From: Verrucomicrobiota bacterium
GTDB lineage: Bacteria; Verrucomicrobiota; Verrucomicrobiia; Limisphaerales; UBA9464
NCBI GenBank assembly: GCA_947454295.1
Contig: CANGMO010000165.1
Span: 1 to 5,925 of the forward strand
Direction: 5' to 3'
Length of the DNA stretch: 5,925 nt
Shown here: positions 4,842 to 5,925 of the stretch, in pieces
Layout of the letters: each line of letters starts with the position of its first letter
Numbering within the stretch: position 1 is the stretch's first letter
Translations under genes and position numbers: made by a program
The notes under the pieces: model-generated
Seen by the model: the letters and a program-made list of their open reading frames with translations, nothing else
Database searches by the model: none
What the model was told of the DNA's origin: nothing

Positions 4842-5925
4842 GTGCGTCCGAATCCATCCAAGACCGGGTACTTCATCCTGGAGGGGCTCAACTCCTTCGC
4901 GACGTCGTTCTTCTTCAATTACCTGCTGTTCCTCCTGCGGGATGCGCACGGCTTCGGGAATCTGCAGAACCTGATCACCGGGGCCGTGCATGGACTCGTG
5001 TACACGGTGGGCTCCTGGTATGGGGGGCGATTCGGACAGCGCTACGGATACTTCACCTCGCTCCGGGTTGGCTTTGCCGGCCTGGTGGTGAGTGTCGGGA
5101 TTGGCGCGGCCGTGCCGGCGCTGTGGGGACAGCTGCTCTCGCTGGGGTGCTGGACGCTCGCGGTTTGCTTCACGTGGCCGATGCTGGAGGCGCTGGTGAG
5201 CGAGCGGGAATCGGCGGCTCGCCTGCCGCATCGCGTGGGCCTGTACAACGTGGTCTGGGCGCTCACGGCGGCGATGGGTTACTCGATGGGCGGATGGATC
5301 TTTGAGCGCTTCGGGAAGCTTGGGCTTTACGGCGTACCGATGGTGATTCATGCGGCCCAATTCGTGGCCCTCTGGCCGTTGAAGGCGCGGCATGATGCCT
5401 GGGTCGCCCTGGCGCCGGCGGGCTCGGTTGAGGGACCGCTTCACGCGGAAACCGTTCGTCCCCGCTATTTCCAGCGTCTGGCCTGGGCAGCCAATCCGCT
5501 CAATTACATGGCGGCCAATACGATTCTGGCCGTGGTGCCGGGCATTGCAGCGCACGTCGGGCTGACCATTCCGCAGGCTGGTTTGGTGATGTCGGTTTGG
5601 TTCTACGTTCGGGCCGCCGTGTTTGCGAAGCTTTGGTGGTGGACCGGATGGCACTACCACTTTGGCTGGTTTCTCTCCGCGCTGCTGCTGTTGCTGCTGG
5701 GATTCGTTGGGGTCCTGTCGGCGCCCTGGGTTTGGATGCTGGTGGTGGCGCAGATCGCGTTTGGGTGGGCGTCGGCGGTCCTGTACTACTCGTCTCTGTA
5801 CTATGCGATGGACGGCAGCGACTCCCATGGGGCCGACGGTGGGATTCACGAAGCGCTCATCGGCATGGGCATTTGTGGCGGGCCGGCTATCAGTGCCGTG
5901 GGTCAATGGCTCACCGGCAATCCTA
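4842..5925 (+). CDS. Major facilitator superfamily membrane protein (cut by window edge)
   Basis: A GTG-started frame stays open for 361 codons to the window end. An in-frame TGA at 4809-4811 bounds it upstream, and a GGAGGG site 9 nt ahead supports the start. The translation (VRPNPSKTGYFILEGLNSF...) is strongly hydrophobic with about ten visible membrane segments: roughly 10-32, 44-60, 73-92, 98-118, 132-154, 160-180, 213-235, 244-265, 273-292 and 296-321, with an eleventh beginning near 338. The cytoplasmic loop at 181-212 separates two six-helix halves as in MFS carriers. After helix 2, SWYGGRFGQRYG resembles MFS motif A, but Gly62 stands where Asp is usual. The end carries a Gly-rich GADGGIHEALIGMG segment (330-343). 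The inner-membrane location is clear; the substrate cannot be told and no gene symbol is justified. It follows lysS by 166 bp of repeats with no visible functional link. Only the last one or two helices should be missing. Confidence 0.85.
   Translation, partial: MRPNPSKTGYFILEGLNSFATSFFFNYLLFLLRDAHGFGNLQNLITGAVHGLVYTVGSWYGGRFGQRYGYFTSLRVGFAGLVVSVGIGAAVPALWGQLLSLGCWTLAVCFTWPMLEALVSERESAARLPHRVGLYNVVWALTAAMGYSMGGWIFERFGKLGLYGVPMVIHAAQFVALWPLKARHDAWVALAPAGSVEGPLHAETVRPRYFQRLAWAANPLNYMAANTILAVVPGIAAHVGLTIPQAGLVMSVWFYVRAAVFAKLWWWTGWHYHFGWFLSALLLLLLGFVGVLSAPWVWMLVVAQIAFGWASAVLYYSSLYYAMDGSDSHGADGGIHEALIGMGICGGPAISAVGQWLTGNP

Noticed and set aside
4641..5906. 421-codon open frame on the minus strand
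   Set aside because: It lies antisense to the MFS gene. Its translation is rich in Arg, His, Pro and Gln with no family likeness, and its end reads the heptamer array as ITDYRLP repeats. The MFS frame on the plus strand has clear membrane segments and a ribosome binding site.

Overview
The window is GC-rich chromosomal DNA from a bacterium, most likely a member of the Verrucomicrobiota. That placement is inference. It rests on the style of the L25, Prs and MFS proteins, the gene order prs-rplY-pth-rpsF, and intergenic DNA filled with short tandem repeats. No phage, transposase, CRISPR or plasmid gene is visible. I see no evidence of a new multi-gene system: the genes are housekeeping ones, and the unusual material is in protein variants and in the DNA between genes.

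Left part (1-2493, minus strand): four genes read right to left. They are prs (PRPP synthetase), rplY/ctc (ribosomal protein L25), pth (peptidyl-tRNA hydrolase) and the first 42 codons of rpsF (ribosomal protein S6). The cluster joins nucleotide precursor supply to ribosome building and ribosome rescue. A strong intrinsic terminator lies between rplY and pth. Its U-tract touches the pth start region, so pth-rpsF is probably expressed by read-through or from another promoter.

Middle (2494-2902): a gene-free divergent region of about 409 bp between prs (minus) and lysS (plus). It holds a small GNRA-loop hairpin in the prs leader, a strong G-quadruplex-type G-run cluster, two copies of a heptamer ATCGGTA, an inverted repeat, a degenerate period-8 repeat, a weak candidate lysS promoter and a tight leader hairpin.

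Right part (2903-5925, plus strand): lysS encodes a class II lysyl-tRNA synthetase with all three class II motifs. It carries about 100 extra residues between motifs 2 and 3 and a Pro where the lysine pocket normally has Asn. Next is a 166-bp spacer with 8.6 tandem copies of the same heptamer and a degenerate period-10 repeat. The window ends inside a GTG-started gene for a major facilitator superfamily membrane protein, which is cut by the window edge. Its ribosome binding site lies in a small hairpin.
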